Positions 31,421 to 39,884 of a stretch of 64,000 nt of DNA are shown piece by piece. Made by a program: the position numbers and the translations under genes. How positions within the stretch are numbered: the stretch's first letter is position 1; each line of letters starts with the position of its first letter. The notes beneath the pieces were generated by a model that was not told where the DNA came from, searched no databases, and saw only the letters and a program-made list of their open reading frames with translations. This DNA comes from Kluyvera intermedia. GTDB taxonomy: Bacteria > Pseudomonadota > Gammaproteobacteria > Enterobacterales > Enterobacteriaceae. The stretch spans positions 39,722-103,721 of the forward strand of contig NZ_JAKCNS010000076.1 in the NCBI RefSeq assembly GCF_021440345.1. The letters run 5' to 3'.

Positions 31421-31809
31421 GTAATGACCTGTTTGGTGATGTTCGCGACGATAGCATTCTTGACCATATTGACGATGAGGTGGAAAGTTCTCGTTTCCCG
31501 TCTCTGCTTGCAGAGCTGAATGCACTTTTGCGTGTTGAGCTTGGCCGCCTTGGATATGACCCCAAGCATTCGATTGAGCTGGTTGCCGCTATCAGCGGGA
31601 AAATTGGCGGTATGCAGGTCTATTTCCCCCGCGGCCAGGTGCTTGAGCAACTTGTTCGCGACATGCGGATCTGGCGTGACTTCACTGGCGATAATGTCCA
31701 GGAACTGGTTGAACGCTACCATGTAACCTACAAAACAGTGTATAAAGCTATCAAACGGATGCGTAGGTTAGAATTAAGCAAAAGACAATATTCTCTGGAT
31801 ATGGAGTAA
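31417..31809 (+). CDS. mor: Mor-family transcription activator
   Basis: A 130-aa activator (Mu Mor is 129 aa) that turns on middle or late transcription. Seen: dimerisation region (HSIELVAAISGKIGGMQVYFPRG) and C-terminal HTH (LVERYHVTYKTVYKAIKRM). No separate C gene follows, so this protein may control the late genes directly (inference). I use the ATG at 31417, coupled to gemA. Confidence 0.9.
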   Translation: MSNDLFGDVRDDSILDHIDDEVESSRFPSLLAELNALLRVELGRLGYDPKHSIELVAAISGKIGGMQVYFPRGQVLEQLVRDMRIWRDFTGDNVQELVERYHVTYKTVYKAIKRMRRLELSKRQYSLDME

Positions 31810-32138
31810 TGGCTATGGCTGGTGGTGTGTTGATTGATATTGTTGTCATTATCTGTGTGTTTTGGGTGTTCTTTGATGCAGCGAGTCACAATATAGGGAG
31901 TTATGTTGTAGCCGATGGTATTCAAAAGGGATATAGAAAGGGTCTGCATCCAGTTGCGTGGGCTATCTTGAGTTTTCTTATTCTTCCTTTTTTCTTCTAT
32001 CTGCTGAAAAGGAAGTCCTTGCTGGAAACCGCAAAAGAAAACCCCGCCGTTACTGATAAAAGCATAAGTTTTATTATTCTACTGCTACTGGCATCAGCTT
32101 GGATTCTATATAGCTATAGGGAAATATTATTTTACTAA
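31809..32138 (+). CDS. Unknown three-helix membrane protein after mor
   Basis: A 109-aa protein whose start overlaps the mor stop (TAATG). Three hydrophobic segments: residues about 5-23, 47-67 and 86-103, with a basic loop (KRKSLLET) in between. The coding sequence is clearly more AT-rich than the flanking genes. It is followed by a strong terminator. I do not recognise it. Such lysogeny-linked membrane genes in phages often encode superinfection exclusion or other accessory traits; here that is only a guess. Confidence 0.65.
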   Translation: MAMAGGVLIDIVVIICVFWVFFDAASHNIGSYVVADGIQKGYRKGLHPVAWAILSFLILPFFFYLLKRKSLLETAKENPAVTDKSISFIILLLLASAWILYSYREILFY

Positions 32139-32154
32139 TGTAGTAAATATCCAA

Positions 32155-32180
32155 TGAAGCCGGTAAATCCGGCTTTTTTT
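32155..32180 (+). terminator. Terminator after mor and the membrane gene
   Basis: AAGCCGG-TAAAT-CCGGCTT plus T-run. The same hairpin sequence occurs again at 39811. Confidence 0.9.
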
Positions 32181-32235
32181 ATGCCCGCGACAAAATGGGG
32201 AAAGTATCACTTTCTTCCCTATTACAGGAGCAGGC

Positions 32236-32817
32236 ATGACCAGTTCAACACTCTCTCCCGCATTTGCTCACGCACTCTCTTTTGTCCTCGCCCGCGAGGG
32301 TGGTTATGTCAATGACCCCGCAGATAAAGGTGGTGAGACCAATTTTGGTATCTCTGATAAACGCGACGGTGTAGCCGATGGCCTCACCGATATTAATGGT
32401 GACGGCAAGCCAGACACCCGAATTAAGGACATCACCAAAGAGCAGGCTGGGCAAATTTATTATAGCGATTACTGGTATCCGGCATATTGCACCGACTGGC
32501 CAGATGGCATTTCTCTTTTTATGTTTGACGCCGCTGTCCAGCATGGCGCTAAAAAAGCGATCCAGTTATTGCAGGAAGCCGTTGGTGTTTCTGCTGATGG
32601 CATCGTTGGCCCTAAAACGACAAAAGCGGTCATCAGCGCTGATGCTGAATGGCTGCTCAATCGTTGCTTCCTCCGCCGTTCCCGTTATTACGCCAGCATC
32701 ATCAAATCCAATGCTTCTCAGGGCAAATACCTCAATGGCTGGTTTAACCGCCTCGATGAACTGGCGAACGCCTGCCAGGAAGTTATCGGCGGTCAGGTCT
32801 CGGTAGCCCGGAGCTAA
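32236..32817 (+). CDS. Endolysin, GH108 N-acetylmuramidase
   Basis: A 193-aa muramidase-type endolysin. Seen: the GH108 catalytic signature FVLAREGGYVNDPADKGGET with the catalytic Glu in REGGY, NFGIS, and a C-terminal peptidoglycan-binding-3 region (LLQEAVGVSADGIVGPKT). No signal peptide or SAR-type hydrophobic N-terminus is evident, so export through a holin is expected. First gene of the lysis region, with AGGAG upstream. Confidence 0.92.
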   Translation: MTSSTLSPAFAHALSFVLAREGGYVNDPADKGGETNFGISDKRDGVADGLTDINGDGKPDTRIKDITKEQAGQIYYSDYWYPAYCTDWPDGISLFMFDAAVQHGAKKAIQLLQEAVGVSADGIVGPKTTKAVISADAEWLLNRCFLRRSRYYASIIKSNASQGKYLNGWFNRLDELANACQEVIGGQVSVARS

Positions 32818-32819
32818 TC

Positions 32820-33038
32820 ATGGGCAAGGGATGGGATGCGTCAATGCGTCAGGGGCGGCGTGATCGTATCCGGCAGGAAGTACTTCATCGTGTTGGGAAC
32901 GGACCGCCTCCCGTTCCCCTTGATTATTCAGGTTGTGATGGCACCCATGCGAGCTATTACCGCAAAGGGTGGGATTCCGTAGATATCAGAGACATCGTCT
33001 GGCAATGCCAGCGCTATAAGGAAAAACACCGTGTTTAA
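32820..33038 (+). CDS. Lysis-region hypothetical protein
   Basis: A 72-aa basic, soluble protein with two cysteines (SGCDG, VWQCQ). No domain recognised. It starts 2 bp after the endolysin stop and overlaps the next gene by 8 bp. Confidence 0.6.
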   Translation: MGKGWDASMRQGRRDRIRQEVLHRVGNGPPPVPLDYSGCDGTHASYYRKGWDSVDIRDIVWQCQRYKEKHRV

Positions 33039-33438
33039 ATCTTTTGATTTCACCTGGTTCAAACAGGCTTTACTCCGCGTTTCACAATCAGGCTGGCTTG
33101 TACTTGCGCTGGTCCTTCTGTCACTCGTGTTCTGCAATATTTATGGACGCCAGGCTTTTATTGTGTGGTGGTGTGCATTCTCTGGGGTTGCGCTCATAGG
33201 CTTCAGTGTCTTCCTCGGTGATCTGCCTTATCGACTCCTTAAACCTGATACGCGCACCAGCCGCTTTGCCCATTTATGGGCATGGCTGGTCTGGTCTGTG
33301 GGTGTGCTATTCATTGCCATGTCCCCGATCTTTGCGGAGCCTCTGAAGCTTATCTGGCTGGTCCCGGTTGGCGGGGTTGCAGCGCTGCTGTTCTGCCACT
33401 GGGTATCACGTAAGGGGCTGCTCGCATGGATCCAGTAA
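33031..33438 (+). CDS. Four-helix membrane protein of the lysis region
   Basis: A 135-aa integral membrane protein with hydrophobic segments at about residues 21-36, 43-63, 84-102 and 109-128. GTG start overlapping the previous gene. Placed between endolysin and a 3-TM holin-like gene, it may assist lysis (second holin, antiholin or pinholin), but no motif proves this. Confidence 0.65.
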   Translation: MFKSFDFTWFKQALLRVSQSGWLVLALVLLSLVFCNIYGRQAFIVWWCAFSGVALIGFSVFLGDLPYRLLKPDTRTSRFAHLWAWLVWSVGVLFIAMSPIFAEPLKLIWLVPVGGVAALLFCHWVSRKGLLAWIQ

Positions 33439-34031
33439 CGCTCACCACAATCGCCTCGGTTCTTCTGAAGGCCGGACCAACCCTCGTTCGTACTGTCGGC
33501 AACTGGTTTGGCGGCGATGCAGCGAAAACGGCAGACTCTGTTGCCGGCATTGTTGAAACCGTTAATGGCGCGATTAATCCGACAGACCAGCAGCGGGTGC
33601 TTGAGCAGAAGCTGGCACAGCTCCCGCCTGAGCAGTTCGTCCAGCTCGAATCACTGAAAGTCCAGTTGGAGTCGTATCAGCTTGAGCGGGATAAAGCGCT
33701 GCTGGCAGACCAGCAAGCCGCCCACCATGAACAGCAGGAAACCATCCGTAACGGTGACAACGCCACAGACGAATATGTTCGTCAGACCCGCCCGCGAATG
33801 GCCAGACTGTCGCTCTACAGCAGCATTGCCTATGTGATGCTGATGTCACTTGGGCAGCAGGCCGGCGCAATATCTGGGGCGTTTGGTCATGCGTTTTCGA
33901 TGCCGGAGCCCGACTGGGATATTGCCCTGATGCTCGCCACGCCAGCGCTCGGCTATTTGGGGTTCAGAACGCTCGATGGTTTCGCCCGATACAGTAAGTC
34001 CAGCAAACACAAGGTGGCACTCCCCCGATGA
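33426..34031 (+). CDS. Putative holin, 3TM type
   Basis: A 201-aa protein with an N-terminal hydrophobic region, a central coiled-coil-like helix (about residues 50-100), then RQTRPRMARLSLYSSIAYVM and two membrane segments, the pattern of the 3TM holin family of gene-transfer agents and Mu-like phages. It would form pores for the endolysin. Overlaps the previous gene by 13 bp and the next by 4 bp. Confidence 0.7.
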   Translation: MDPVTLTTIASVLLKAGPTLVRTVGNWFGGDAAKTADSVAGIVETVNGAINPTDQQRVLEQKLAQLPPEQFVQLESLKVQLESYQLERDKALLADQQAAHHEQQETIRNGDNATDEYVRQTRPRMARLSLYSSIAYVMLMSLGQQAGAISGAFGHAFSMPEPDWDIALMLATPALGYLGFRTLDGFARYSKSSKHKVALPR

Positions 34032-34257
34032 CAGATGCCTTCGAACGTGCCAGTAATCTTGAAACCACGGACCGGGACGCGCCTTAAACAACCATTTAAG
34101 CCGCATAAAAGAGCGAGCTGAACATCCTGGATTCTGTAACGACTGCGGTAATGACATCCCGCAAAGACGCTTAGCAGCCAATCCGGATGCAGTGACCTGC
34201 TTTACCTGCCAGGACATCAGAGAAAAAAGGGGGAAGCGTGGACTGGGAAGTTGTTAA
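34028..34257 (+). pseudogene. TraR/DksA-type C4 zinc-finger gene, frameshifted
   Basis: The first frame reads MTDAFERASNLETTDRDA and then stops at 34085-34087. Restoring one base near 34080 (GACGCG-CCTTAAAC would become GACGCGGCCTTAAAC) gives a continuous 76-aa protein with NNHLSRIKERAEHPG, then the classic CxxC...CxxC finger (CNDCG...CFTCQ) to 34257. TraR-like proteins bind RNA polymerase in the secondary channel. The gene is coupled to the holin (ATGA) and overlaps the next gene by 20 bp. Either a real one-base deletion or a sequencing error. Confidence 0.85.
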
Positions 34258-34540
34258 AGGCAACTGGGCCATCATCTGGGCGCTATTTATGTCAGGCGTA
34301 AACCTGATTCAGCTCCTGCTGGCAAAGACCTACGTCAAGCGCGAAGAACTGGATTTGATGCGCCAGCGTGTTCAGGGGCTGGAAAACACAATCGCAGTGT
34401 TACCCAGCCAGAAAGACCTTCATCAACTTCAACTGGAGATGAGCAATCTGCGGGGCGAGCTGCGCGAGCTGGCCCCGTCCATTCGTCAGGTTTCGCGCAT
34501 CAGTGACTTACTTCTGGAAAATGAATTGAAGGATAAATAG
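34238..34540 (+). CDS. DUF2730 family membrane-anchored coiled-coil protein
   Basis: A 100-aa protein with a short N-terminal membrane helix (WAIIWALFMSGVNLIQLLLA) and a long coiled-coil (RVQGLENTIAVLPSQKDLHQ onward), typical for DUF2730 of Mu-like phages (Mu gp25 position). The shape suggests a structural or spanin-like role, unproven. GTG start at 34238, overlapping the broken zinc-finger gene. Confidence 0.8.
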   Translation: MDWEVVKGNWAIIWALFMSGVNLIQLLLAKTYVKREELDLMRQRVQGLENTIAVLPSQKDLHQLQLEMSNLRGELRELAPSIRQVSRISDLLLENELKDK

Positions 34541-34545
34541 AGGAT

Positions 34546-34839
34546 ATGTCTATGCGTGATTTACTTGACCAGGACCAGCGCCTGGTCCTTTTACGCTCTC
34601 TGCTCGATTGTGGTGACAGCGCCAACGAATCCATTCTGCAAACCTGCCTGCAGACCTACGGACATAAGGTCTCTCGTGACTCTGTCCGGACGCAACTCGC
34701 CTGGCTGAAAGAACAGGGGCTGGTCTCGCTGAGTGATGTTTCCGGTTGCTATGTGGCGGAAATTACTGGCCGGGGTGATGAAGTCGCCAGCGGTCTTATC
34801 ACCGTTCCCGGTGTTAAAAAACCACGTCCACGGGGGTAA
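34546..34839 (+). CDS. Mu gp26-like protein, winged-helix type
   Basis: A 97-aa protein predicted to fold as a winged helix (ESILQTCLQTYGHKVSRDSV, TQLAWLKEQGLVSLSDVSG). Found before terminase genes in Mu-like phages. It may bind DNA; its function is unknown. The stop overlaps the next start (TAATG). Confidence 0.8.
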   Translation: MSMRDLLDQDQRLVLLRSLLDCGDSANESILQTCLQTYGHKVSRDSVRTQLAWLKEQGLVSLSDVSGCYVAEITGRGDEVASGLITVPGVKKPRPRG

Positions 34840-35120
34840 TGATGCCGAATAAGCTAAAACCACTAACAAAAGGTGAACGTAACATCATTAATCTGATGGC
34901 GGGCGTACTGGTGTGCTTTGAGCTTGAGGTCCGGGCGGTGGCCCCGCAAGTGGAGAAATCAACGGGTAAGAAATACGACCATAATGCCCCTGACTCCTAC
35001 CTGAATACGTTTCTGAATAACAACCCGGAATACAAGCGAGCCTGGAAGCTTCTGCTGAAAGATAAGGCCAGCCATGAGCGCGGATTCCTGACGAAAATCA
35101 GGGGGGAGCATGGCGAGTGA
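34839..35120 (+). CDS. Hypothetical protein upstream of terminase
   Basis: A 93-aa soluble, basic, mostly helical protein (LTKGERNIINLMAGVLVCFE...). Two adjacent ATG codons; either could start. It overlaps the small terminase gene by 11 bp. I know of no named domain. Confidence 0.65.
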   Translation: MMPNKLKPLTKGERNIINLMAGVLVCFELEVRAVAPQVEKSTGKKYDHNAPDSYLNTFLNNNPEYKRAWKLLLKDKASHERGFLTKIRGEHGE

Positions 35121-35688
35121 ACAACGTCCAACCCGTGGCCGCCCCTCAAAGATTGATCTCCTCCCAGATATGGTTCGCGATCATCTGCACCAGCTGCTGC
35201 GCAATAAACGGCATACCCAGGAGGAAATCCGGGAAGCCATTAATGAGCTGATTGCTGAGCATAACCTTCCGGAGGATATGAAACTTAGCCGTACCGGTCT
35301 CAACCGCTATGCAAGCCGCATGGAAGAGTTCGGCGCAAAAATTCGCGCCTCCCGCGAGATGGCTGAAATCTGGGCCGCAAAGCTCGGTTCTGCGCCGTCC
35401 TCTGATGTCGGGAAATTACTGCTGGAGTTTGTGAAGACGCTGGCGTTTGAGACTTCAATGGAGCTGGCCGACAGTGATAAGACCGTTGAACCTAAAGCAC
35501 TGGGGCAACTGGCACTTGTCGCCCAGCGACTTGAGGCGGCTGCGATGGCCAGCCATAAGCGAGAGAAAGAAATTCGCCAGGCCTTTGCTGAAGAAGCGGC
35601 GGCGCAAGCGGAGAAAATCACCAAGCAGGCGGGGCTTTCCGCTGAGACCGCCGCTGATATCCGCCGCCAGATTCTGGGGATCGCGTAA
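35110..35688 (+). CDS. Terminase small subunit (DUF3486, Mu gp27-like)
   Basis: A 192-aa DNA-binding subunit of the packaging motor. Seen: N-terminal RGRPSKIDLLPDMVRD with a helix-turn-helix (LSRTGLNRYASRMEEF) and a long helical C-terminal region. In Mu it helps the terminase recognise phage DNA for headful packaging. The stop overlaps the large subunit start by 1 bp. Confidence 0.88.
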   Translation: MASEQRPTRGRPSKIDLLPDMVRDHLHQLLRNKRHTQEEIREAINELIAEHNLPEDMKLSRTGLNRYASRMEEFGAKIRASREMAEIWAAKLGSAPSSDVGKLLLEFVKTLAFETSMELADSDKTVEPKALGQLALVAQRLEAAAMASHKREKEIRQAFAEEAAAQAEKITKQAGLSAETAADIRRQILGIA

Positions 35689-37271
35689 TGGTTGATATGG
35701 TCAAAGACAGCGCACTGAACAGCGCCTCCGCTGCGGCGATTCTGGCTGGTGAATTTGACCAGGACCAGGTGCTTTTGCCATACCAGCGCCGCTGGATTGC
35801 CGATACAGCCCAAATCAAGATCGGCGAAAAATCGCGTCGTACAGGGTTAACCTGGGCAGAAGCGGCTGATGCAGCCCTGAATGGTTCTATGTCGAGAGAG
35901 GCCGGCGGTTGCGATACCTTCTATGTCGGCACGACCAAAGACATGGCGCGTGAGTTTATTGATGCCTGTGCGATGTGGGCCAAAGCTTACGACTGGGCGG
36001 CTTCCGATATTGGCGAAGAGGTTCTCAAGGATGAAGACAAAGACATCCTGGTTTACGTCATCAACTTTGCCAGCGGTTTTAAAATCAAAGCGCTGTCCTC
36101 TAATCCTTCTAACCTGCGTGGTATGCAGGGTAACGTCATTATCGATGAGGCAGGTTTTCAGGGTGATCTGGCTGCGTTACTGAAGGCCGCGCTGGCGCTG
36201 ACCATGTGGGGCAGTAAAGTCCGGATTATCTCCACCCATAACGGCATCGAGAACCTGTTCAATACGCTTATAACGGAAAGCCGCGCCGGAAAGCGCCGTT
36301 ACTCGGTACACCGTATTGATATAGAACTGGCTATTGCCGAGGGTCTTTATAAGCGAATCTGCCAGGTCACCCGGCAGACATGGTCGTCAGCAGCCGAGGC
36401 CGAATGGCTGGACAACCTGCTGAGCGATACCGCAACTGAAGAAGATGCCCGCGAGGAATACTACTGCGAGCCGAAGAACGGCGGCGGGACTTATCTGGCC
36501 CGTTCCATTCGTGAGCGAGCGGCCCGAGGCTCTGGCCCCGTTCTGCGCTTCACCGGTTCGACAGAGTTCAATGCCACGCCTGAAGGTGTCAGGGCGCTGG
36601 ATATGCAGGACTGGCTTGAGCGCGTCGTACTTCCCGAACTGGATAAGCTCCCGCAAAACCTCCGCCACTGCCTGGGGGAGGACTTCGCTCGTTCTGGCCA
36701 CCTCACCGTCTTTGCCCCGATGACGGTCAACGATGATACCACCCGCACGGTTCCCTTTCTGGTCGAGTTCGCGAACGTTCCTTACAAACAGCAGGAGCAG
36801 GCGCTGTTCTTTATCTGCGATCGCCTGCCCCGCAGGGATGGCATCAAGCTCGACGGTCGTGGGAACGGTAACTATCTGGCCGAACAGGCGGCTGAACGGT
36901 ATGGCGATGAAGTCGAAGTGGTCATGCCTTCAGTTGGCCACTATCGGGAGAACATGCCCCGCTTCAAATCAGCCTTTGAAGATGACGAGCTGGTGCTGCC
37001 TAAGCATGAAGACGTTATCAGTGACCTTGGGCAGATTGTCATCCTGCGCGGCACTCCCGGAATTGATGACCGGGAGAACACCGGCAGTGATGGCCACAAG
37101 CGCCACGGCGACAGCGCCTATGCCATCTTCCTGGCGTTCCTGGCCAGTAAAGAGGATTGCCGGCGATACGAGTTGCACCGCCTCAATAATCCGACACGGC
37201 AGCGTAACTGCGACAGCAAGCGCCAGTTACGCACAACCCGTGGCCTCAAAAATCAGCGAGGACTGCTTTGA
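35688..37271 (+). CDS. Terminase large subunit (Mu gp28-like)
   Basis: A 527-aa packaging ATPase/nuclease. Seen: adenine-binding region LLPYQRRWIAD, atypical Walker A GEKSRRTGLTWA, Walker B VIIDEAGFQ, motif III STHNG, and nuclease acidic residues in the C-terminal RNase H-like half (EDFARSGHLT; DGRGNGNYLAEQA). Typical for Mu-like phages that package by headful and carry some host DNA. The next ATG overlaps its stop (TGATG). Confidence 0.94.
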   Translation: MVDMVKDSALNSASAAAILAGEFDQDQVLLPYQRRWIADTAQIKIGEKSRRTGLTWAEAADAALNGSMSREAGGCDTFYVGTTKDMAREFIDACAMWAKAYDWAASDIGEEVLKDEDKDILVYVINFASGFKIKALSSNPSNLRGMQGNVIIDEAGFQGDLAALLKAALALTMWGSKVRIISTHNGIENLFNTLITESRAGKRRYSVHRIDIELAIAEGLYKRICQVTRQTWSSAAEAEWLDNLLSDTATEEDAREEYYCEPKNGGGTYLARSIRERAARGSGPVLRFTGSTEFNATPEGVRALDMQDWLERVVLPELDKLPQNLRHCLGEDFARSGHLTVFAPMTVNDDTTRTVPFLVEFANVPYKQQEQALFFICDRLPRRDGIKLDGRGNGNYLAEQAAERYGDEVEVVMPSVGHYRENMPRFKSAFEDDELVLPKHEDVISDLGQIVILRGTPGIDDRENTGSDGHKRHGDSAYAIFLAFLASKEDCRRYELHRLNNPTRQRNCDSKRQLRTTRGLKNQRGLL

Positions 37272-38842
37272 TGCTTAAGAAACTCAAAGGTGCTATCCGT
37301 AGTCTGCTCAATCCGGCAACCGATGAACCGGTTACCGTTAATGAAGAAAGTATGACCCGGCCAGAAGCGCGGGCCAGACGCGCCAGCGTCCGGACTCCAT
37401 CGCCAGGCATCAGCGTTGCCAGTACGTTGTCTCCGGCGCGATTGGCCGGAGTATTACGTAATGTAACTGAGGGGAATGCACGGGATTATTTCATCCTTGC
37501 CGAAGAAATGGAGGAGCGCGATCTTCATTATGCGAGCGTACTCCGTACCCGTAAGCTCACCGTTGCCAGTATTATTCCGAGCGTCGTTGCCGGCAGCGAT
37601 GATGAGCATGATGTGCTGCTGGCCGATGCTGTCCGTAATCTGATGGAACAGCCGCAAATTCCCGAGCTGTTGTTTGATCTGCTGGATGGTCTCGGTAAAG
37701 GTGTCGGCGTTTGCGAAATTCTCTGGAGCACGCGTGATGGCTGGATACCTTATGATTATGAGTGGGTGGACCCGCGTTTCCTGAAACCCGATAGCGACAC
37801 GCTGCGCGAGTTCCGGTTGCTGACTGATGAGCAGCCGGTTGACGGTATTCCGCTGACTCCCGGTAAGTATGTGATGCACTATCCACGACTGAAATCGGGT
37901 TTACCGCTGCGTAATGGCCTGGCTCGTCTGGTCGCGGTGATGTACATGCTGAAGTCTTTCACTGTCCGTGACTGGTGGGCGTTTGCTGAAAAATTCGGTA
38001 TCCCGATTGTTGTCGGGAAATATGGCGCGAACGCCTCCCCGGAACAGATCCAGACGCTGATTGATGCCATTGCGTCTATTGCATCAGATGCTGGCTGTGC
38101 TATTCCCCAGTCTATGCAGCTCGATATGCAGGAGACCGCCAGCCGCAATGGCGGAGGGGCTCTGTTTAAAGAAATGGCTGACTGGTGCGATGCCCAGACC
38201 AGTAAAGCGGTACTTGGCCAGACGATGACCACAGATGATGGTAGTTCGCGGGCGCAGGCTGATGTTCATGATCGGGTGAGAATGGACATCGCCCGATGGG
38301 ATGCCCGCCAACTGGAGAACACCATCAATGAGTTTCTGGTCCGCCCATTCATCCAGTTCAACTACGGTCCGCAGGAGCGATATCCGCTTGTTAAGCTGCC
38401 TATCAGTGAGCCGGAAGACCTCAAGGCATTTGTCGATTCTCTGATTCCATTAATCGATCGCGGGCTTCGTGTGCAGGAATCTGAGGTACGCGATAAGTTT
38501 GGCCTGGCAGAGCCAGAACAAGGCGCAACGGTACTCGCCCCATCGAACAGTTTTACAGCCTACAGCATGGCACCCGCGCTGAACCGCGAACATATTGCGC
38601 TCAACCGTGCTCAGAGTGATGAGATTGATGCGATGGTCAACGATGCGCTGCAGGACTGGGAACAAACCGGCGATGCGTTTACCGGTCCTGTGCTGCAGCT
38701 GGCGAACGGCGTGGACAGTTTCGAAGAGTTTCTGGCTCGCCTTCCTGAGCTGCAGAAGTCGCTTAAACCGGATGACTTCGTCCAGCAACTGGCATTGCTG
38801 AGTTTTAAAGCTCGGGCGTTGGGAGATGCCAGCGATGCCTGA
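37271..38842 (+). CDS. Portal protein (Mu gp29-like, DUF935)
   Basis: A 523-aa portal that forms the dodecameric DNA gate at the head vertex. Seen: the DUF935 pattern ISVASTLSPARLAGVLRNVT, EEMEERDLHYASVLRTRKLT and WWAFAEKFGIPIVVGKY. ATG at 37271 preferred over the TTG one codon earlier. Overlaps the head-morphogenesis gene by 8 bp. Confidence 0.93.
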   Translation: MLKKLKGAIRSLLNPATDEPVTVNEESMTRPEARARRASVRTPSPGISVASTLSPARLAGVLRNVTEGNARDYFILAEEMEERDLHYASVLRTRKLTVASIIPSVVAGSDDEHDVLLADAVRNLMEQPQIPELLFDLLDGLGKGVGVCEILWSTRDGWIPYDYEWVDPRFLKPDSDTLREFRLLTDEQPVDGIPLTPGKYVMHYPRLKSGLPLRNGLARLVAVMYMLKSFTVRDWWAFAEKFGIPIVVGKYGANASPEQIQTLIDAIASIASDAGCAIPQSMQLDMQETASRNGGGALFKEMADWCDAQTSKAVLGQTMTTDDGSSRAQADVHDRVRMDIARWDARQLENTINEFLVRPFIQFNYGPQERYPLVKLPISEPEDLKAFVDSLIPLIDRGLRVQESEVRDKFGLAEPEQGATVLAPSNSFTAYSMAPALNREHIALNRAQSDEIDAMVNDALQDWEQTGDAFTGPVLQLANGVDSFEEFLARLPELQKSLKPDDFVQQLALLSFKARALGDASDA

Positions 38843-39674
38843 ATCAACCATTATCCCCAAAGAAGCCCTGGCCTGGCTGAAGTCAAAAAAACTTACGCCG
38901 GGCTTCGACTATCGCGATATCTGGCGAGAAGAACATAGCCTCGGTTTCACCGTAGCCAAAATGACGCAGCTTGATCTGCTGCAGGACGTGAAAACCATTC
39001 TGGAGGAAGCGCTGGCCAGCGGCCAGACCTTCACCCAGTTCCGGGAAATCCTGAAACCGATGCTGGTAAAACGCGGTTGGTGGGGTGTTCAGATGATGGA
39101 TGACCCGCTGACGCAGGAAACCCGGTCAGTACAGCTCGGTAGCGACAGACGTTTACGCACCATCTACGATACCAATATGCGGACAGCCCGCAGCGCGGGC
39201 CAGTGGGAACGCATTGAACGGACCAAACGCGCTATGCCTTACCTGCTGTATACGCTGGGGCCATCACACGAGCACCGACAGGAGCACCTGCAGTGGGCGG
39301 ACCTTTGTTTGCCGGTAGATGATCCATTCTGGCAGACGCACATTGGCCCCAACGGCTGGGGCTGTAAATGTGGGGTGCGGCAGGTCAGCAAGTATGAATA
39401 CCAGCAGCTCCAGCAGAACGGCGTCACCCGTAACGTGCAGCAGCTCGATGACAGCGGTAATCCAACGGGCCATGTCATCCGGCGGTCTGTTCCGGTCCGC
39501 ACTGAAGCGCCAGCCATCAAAAGGGTTAAGTGGGTAAATAAACGTACCGGCGAAGAGGAAATGGTTCCACAGGGTATTGATCCGGGGTGGGATTATAATC
39601 CCGGCACCGGGCGCAGAGCTGAGCTGGAACGTCAGCTACAGCTGAAACAGCAGGCATTTGACGCTGGGATGTAA
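38835..39674 (+). CDS. F: Minor head protein F (phage head morphogenesis, SPP1 gp7 fold)
   Basis: A 279-aa minor capsid protein. Seen: the head-morphogenesis region LRTIYDTNMRTARSAGQWER, and the downstream metal-type motif HRQEHLQWADLCLPVDDPFW ... GWGCKCGVRQ. I start at 38835, which has GGGAG nine bases upstream; an ATG at 38826 abuts that RBS. Followed by a 210-bp gap with two terminators. Confidence 0.9.
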   Translation: MPESTIIPKEALAWLKSKKLTPGFDYRDIWREEHSLGFTVAKMTQLDLLQDVKTILEEALASGQTFTQFREILKPMLVKRGWWGVQMMDDPLTQETRSVQLGSDRRLRTIYDTNMRTARSAGQWERIERTKRAMPYLLYTLGPSHEHRQEHLQWADLCLPVDDPFWQTHIGPNGWGCKCGVRQVSKYEYQQLQQNGVTRNVQQLDDSGNPTGHVIRRSVPVRTEAPAIKRVKWVNKRTGEEEMVPQGIDPGWDYNPGTGRRAELERQLQLKQQAFDAGM

Positions 39675-39752
39675 AGGCAACAATAACCCTCCAGAATCGC
39701 GCATAGTGACGTGATCGTGCTTTGTGATACGATGGCGCTCTGAAATTTTGTT

Positions 39753-39772
39753 AAACGCTTCCAGGCGTTTTT
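39753..39772 (+). terminator. Weak terminator-like hairpin after F
   Basis: AAACGC-TTCCAG-GCGTTT with a T-run. The motif TTAAACG recurs at 39751, 39771 and 39781. Confidence 0.5.
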
Positions 39773-39810
39773 AAACGTGGTTTAAACGGGGTTAGCCGCT
39801 TCGTTTAGAG

Positions 39811-39838
39811 TGAAGCCGGTAAATCCGGCTTTTTTTTT
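39811..39838 (+). terminator. Terminator before the head protease gene
   Basis: AAGCCGG-TAAAT-CCGGCTT and a nine-T run. Same hairpin sequence as at 32155-32180. Confidence 0.88.
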
Positions 39839-39884
39839 GCCTTCCTCATACTGTCCGTACCCGCAAACACAAACGGACAGCATC

